Part shown: positions 12,108 to 12,837 of the stretch, in pieces | Position numbering within the stretch: the stretch's first letter is position 1 | Layout of the letters: each line of letters begins with the position of its first letter | Assembly: GCA_937919125.1 (NCBI GenBank) | Contig: CALFOB010000160.1 | Location: forward strand, 1-12,837 | Origin: an uncultured Micrococcales bacterium | GTDB taxonomy: Bacteria > Actinomycetota > Actinomycetes > Actinomycetales > Microbacteriaceae | Direction of reading: 5' to 3' | DNA length: 12,837 bases | Position numbers and translations under genes: made by a program | Notes under the pieces: generated by a model | The model's input: the letters and a program-made list of their open reading frames with translations, nothing else | Told to the model about the DNA's origin: nothing | The model's database searches: none

Positions 12108-12837
12108 ATGTCACAGATTGCATATTTTGATTTGCCCGATGTTGGCGAAGGTCTAACCGAAGCGGAAATTGTTTCTTGGAAAGTAAAAGTTGGCGACACT
12201 GTTTCTGTTAACCAGATCATTGTTGAAATTGAAACTGCAAAGTCTTTAGTTGAGCTACCTTGTCCTTTTGCAGGCGTTGTTACACAACTTCTTGCTAACG
12301 AAGGTGACACAGTCAATGTTGGTTCACCAATTATTGGTGTTGAGGTAAGTGTTGCTACCGCTGCAGTTTCCGCAGGACATGCACCAACTTCATTACACAG
12401 TGCCGTTGCACAAAACGCAGTGAACACCGAAGCAATCGAAACTGTCACAGAAGTTTCCTCTTCAGGTGCTGAAGAAAAACCAGAACCTAATCTTGTTGGC
12501 TATGGAGTATCTGCTGCAGCACCGAGCAGAAGAAGACGAAGTGCTACTCCTGTTGCAGTAGCTGCATCACTTGCCAATGCAACTGCACCTGGAACAGATC
12601 TGATTCCAATTGTTCCAACTGGTGATGTTGTTTTAGCTAAGCCACCAATTCGCAAACTTGCTAAAGACATGAATGTTGATATTGCAAAGATTCGAGCAAC
12701 TGGTGTTTCTGGTGAAGTAACTCGAGAAGACGTTCTTGCTGCAGCACAAGTAGCGAGTGTATTCAAGAACCAAACAACTCCAGAACCTAAGACTGAACGT
12801 GAAGAACGCATTCCAGTTAAGGGAGTGAGAAAAGCAA
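12108..12837 (+). CDS. pdhC: 2-oxoacid dehydrogenase E2 (dihydrolipoamide acyltransferase), N-terminal part, cut by window end
   Basis: 243 codons are present with no stop before the window end. Transfers the acyl group from E1 to CoA through a lipoyl arm and forms the core of the complex. One lipoyl domain covers residues 1-80, with the lipoylated lysine K45 in EIETAKS. A long Ala/Ser/Glu linker with a basic patch (PSRRRRS, 139-145) follows. The peripheral-subunit-binding domain covers about 178-212 (KPPIRKLAKDMNVDIAKI, then GEVTREDV). The first residues of the catalytic domain (RIPVKGVRKA) are at the edge. The ATG at 12108 follows GGGCGGA. Opposite-strand frames over this gene are shadows. 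E3 is not seen in the window. Confidence 0.95.
   Translation, partial: MSQIAYFDLPDVGEGLTEAEIVSWKVKVGDTVSVNQIIVEIETAKSLVELPCPFAGVVTQLLANEGDTVNVGSPIIGVEVSVATAAVSAGHAPTSLHSAVAQNAVNTEAIETVTEVSSSGAEEKPEPNLVGYGVSAAAPSRRRRSATPVAVAASLANATAPGTDLIPIVPTGDVVLAKPPIRKLAKDMNVDIAKIRATGVSGEVTREDVLAAAQVASVFKNQTTPEPKTEREERIPVKGVRKA

Noticed and set aside
12044..12811. Two minus-strand open frames (12044-12448 and 12500-12811)
   Set aside because: They lie opposite a clear E2 reading frame with lipoyl and subunit-binding domains; they are shadows of its codon bias.

Overview
The window looks like chromosomal DNA of a small-genome, low-to-mid-GC actinobacterium, most likely a freshwater member of the Microbacteriaceae (Luna / Rhodoluna / Aquiluna type). 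This is inferred from gene order (murJ - DUF6049-like - Nudix - CCA transferase - rpsF-ssb-rpsR-rplI-dnaB), from protein resemblance, from tight packing (ATGA and TAATG overlaps), and from apparent leaderless starts with a TANNNT -10 box. I found no insertion sequence, tRNA, rRNA or CRISPR array.

Left block (1-2852). Three minus-strand genes form an operon read leftward with ATGA overlaps: a Nudix hydrolase, a small exported and membrane-anchored protein that seems to be a shortened DUF6049 protein, and the start of murJ. The part of murJ nearest the window edge has clearly different codon use. The CCA-adding enzyme diverges from this operon across only a few tens of bases.

Replication and translation block (2853-7097). 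rpsF-ssb-rpsR-rplI is preceded by a structured leader that can hide the rpsF Shine-Dalgarno sequence. It ends in a strong hairpin terminator. The 369-bp gap before dnaB holds six consensus DnaA boxes plus two near-matches and two candidate -10 boxes. It is either a replication origin, a DnaA-titrating site or a DnaA-controlled dnaB promoter. dnaB is followed by two small membrane-protein genes, which converge on purB.

Accessory block (8582-9909). An overlooked 58-residue WXG-like gene overlaps by ATGA a 257-residue protein. That protein has a helical N-terminal part and what may be a dead alpha/beta-hydrolase-like C-terminal part. A PF04020-type membrane protein converges on it with a 45-bp overlap.

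Right block (9948-12837). pdhA-pdhB-pdhC encode a heterotetrameric-E1 type 2-oxoacid dehydrogenase, with the E2 gene cut by the window end. The operon seems to start leaderless at a GTG.

The best candidates for something undescribed are the DnaA-box cluster upstream of dnaB and the small WXG-like / degenerate-hydrolase pair.
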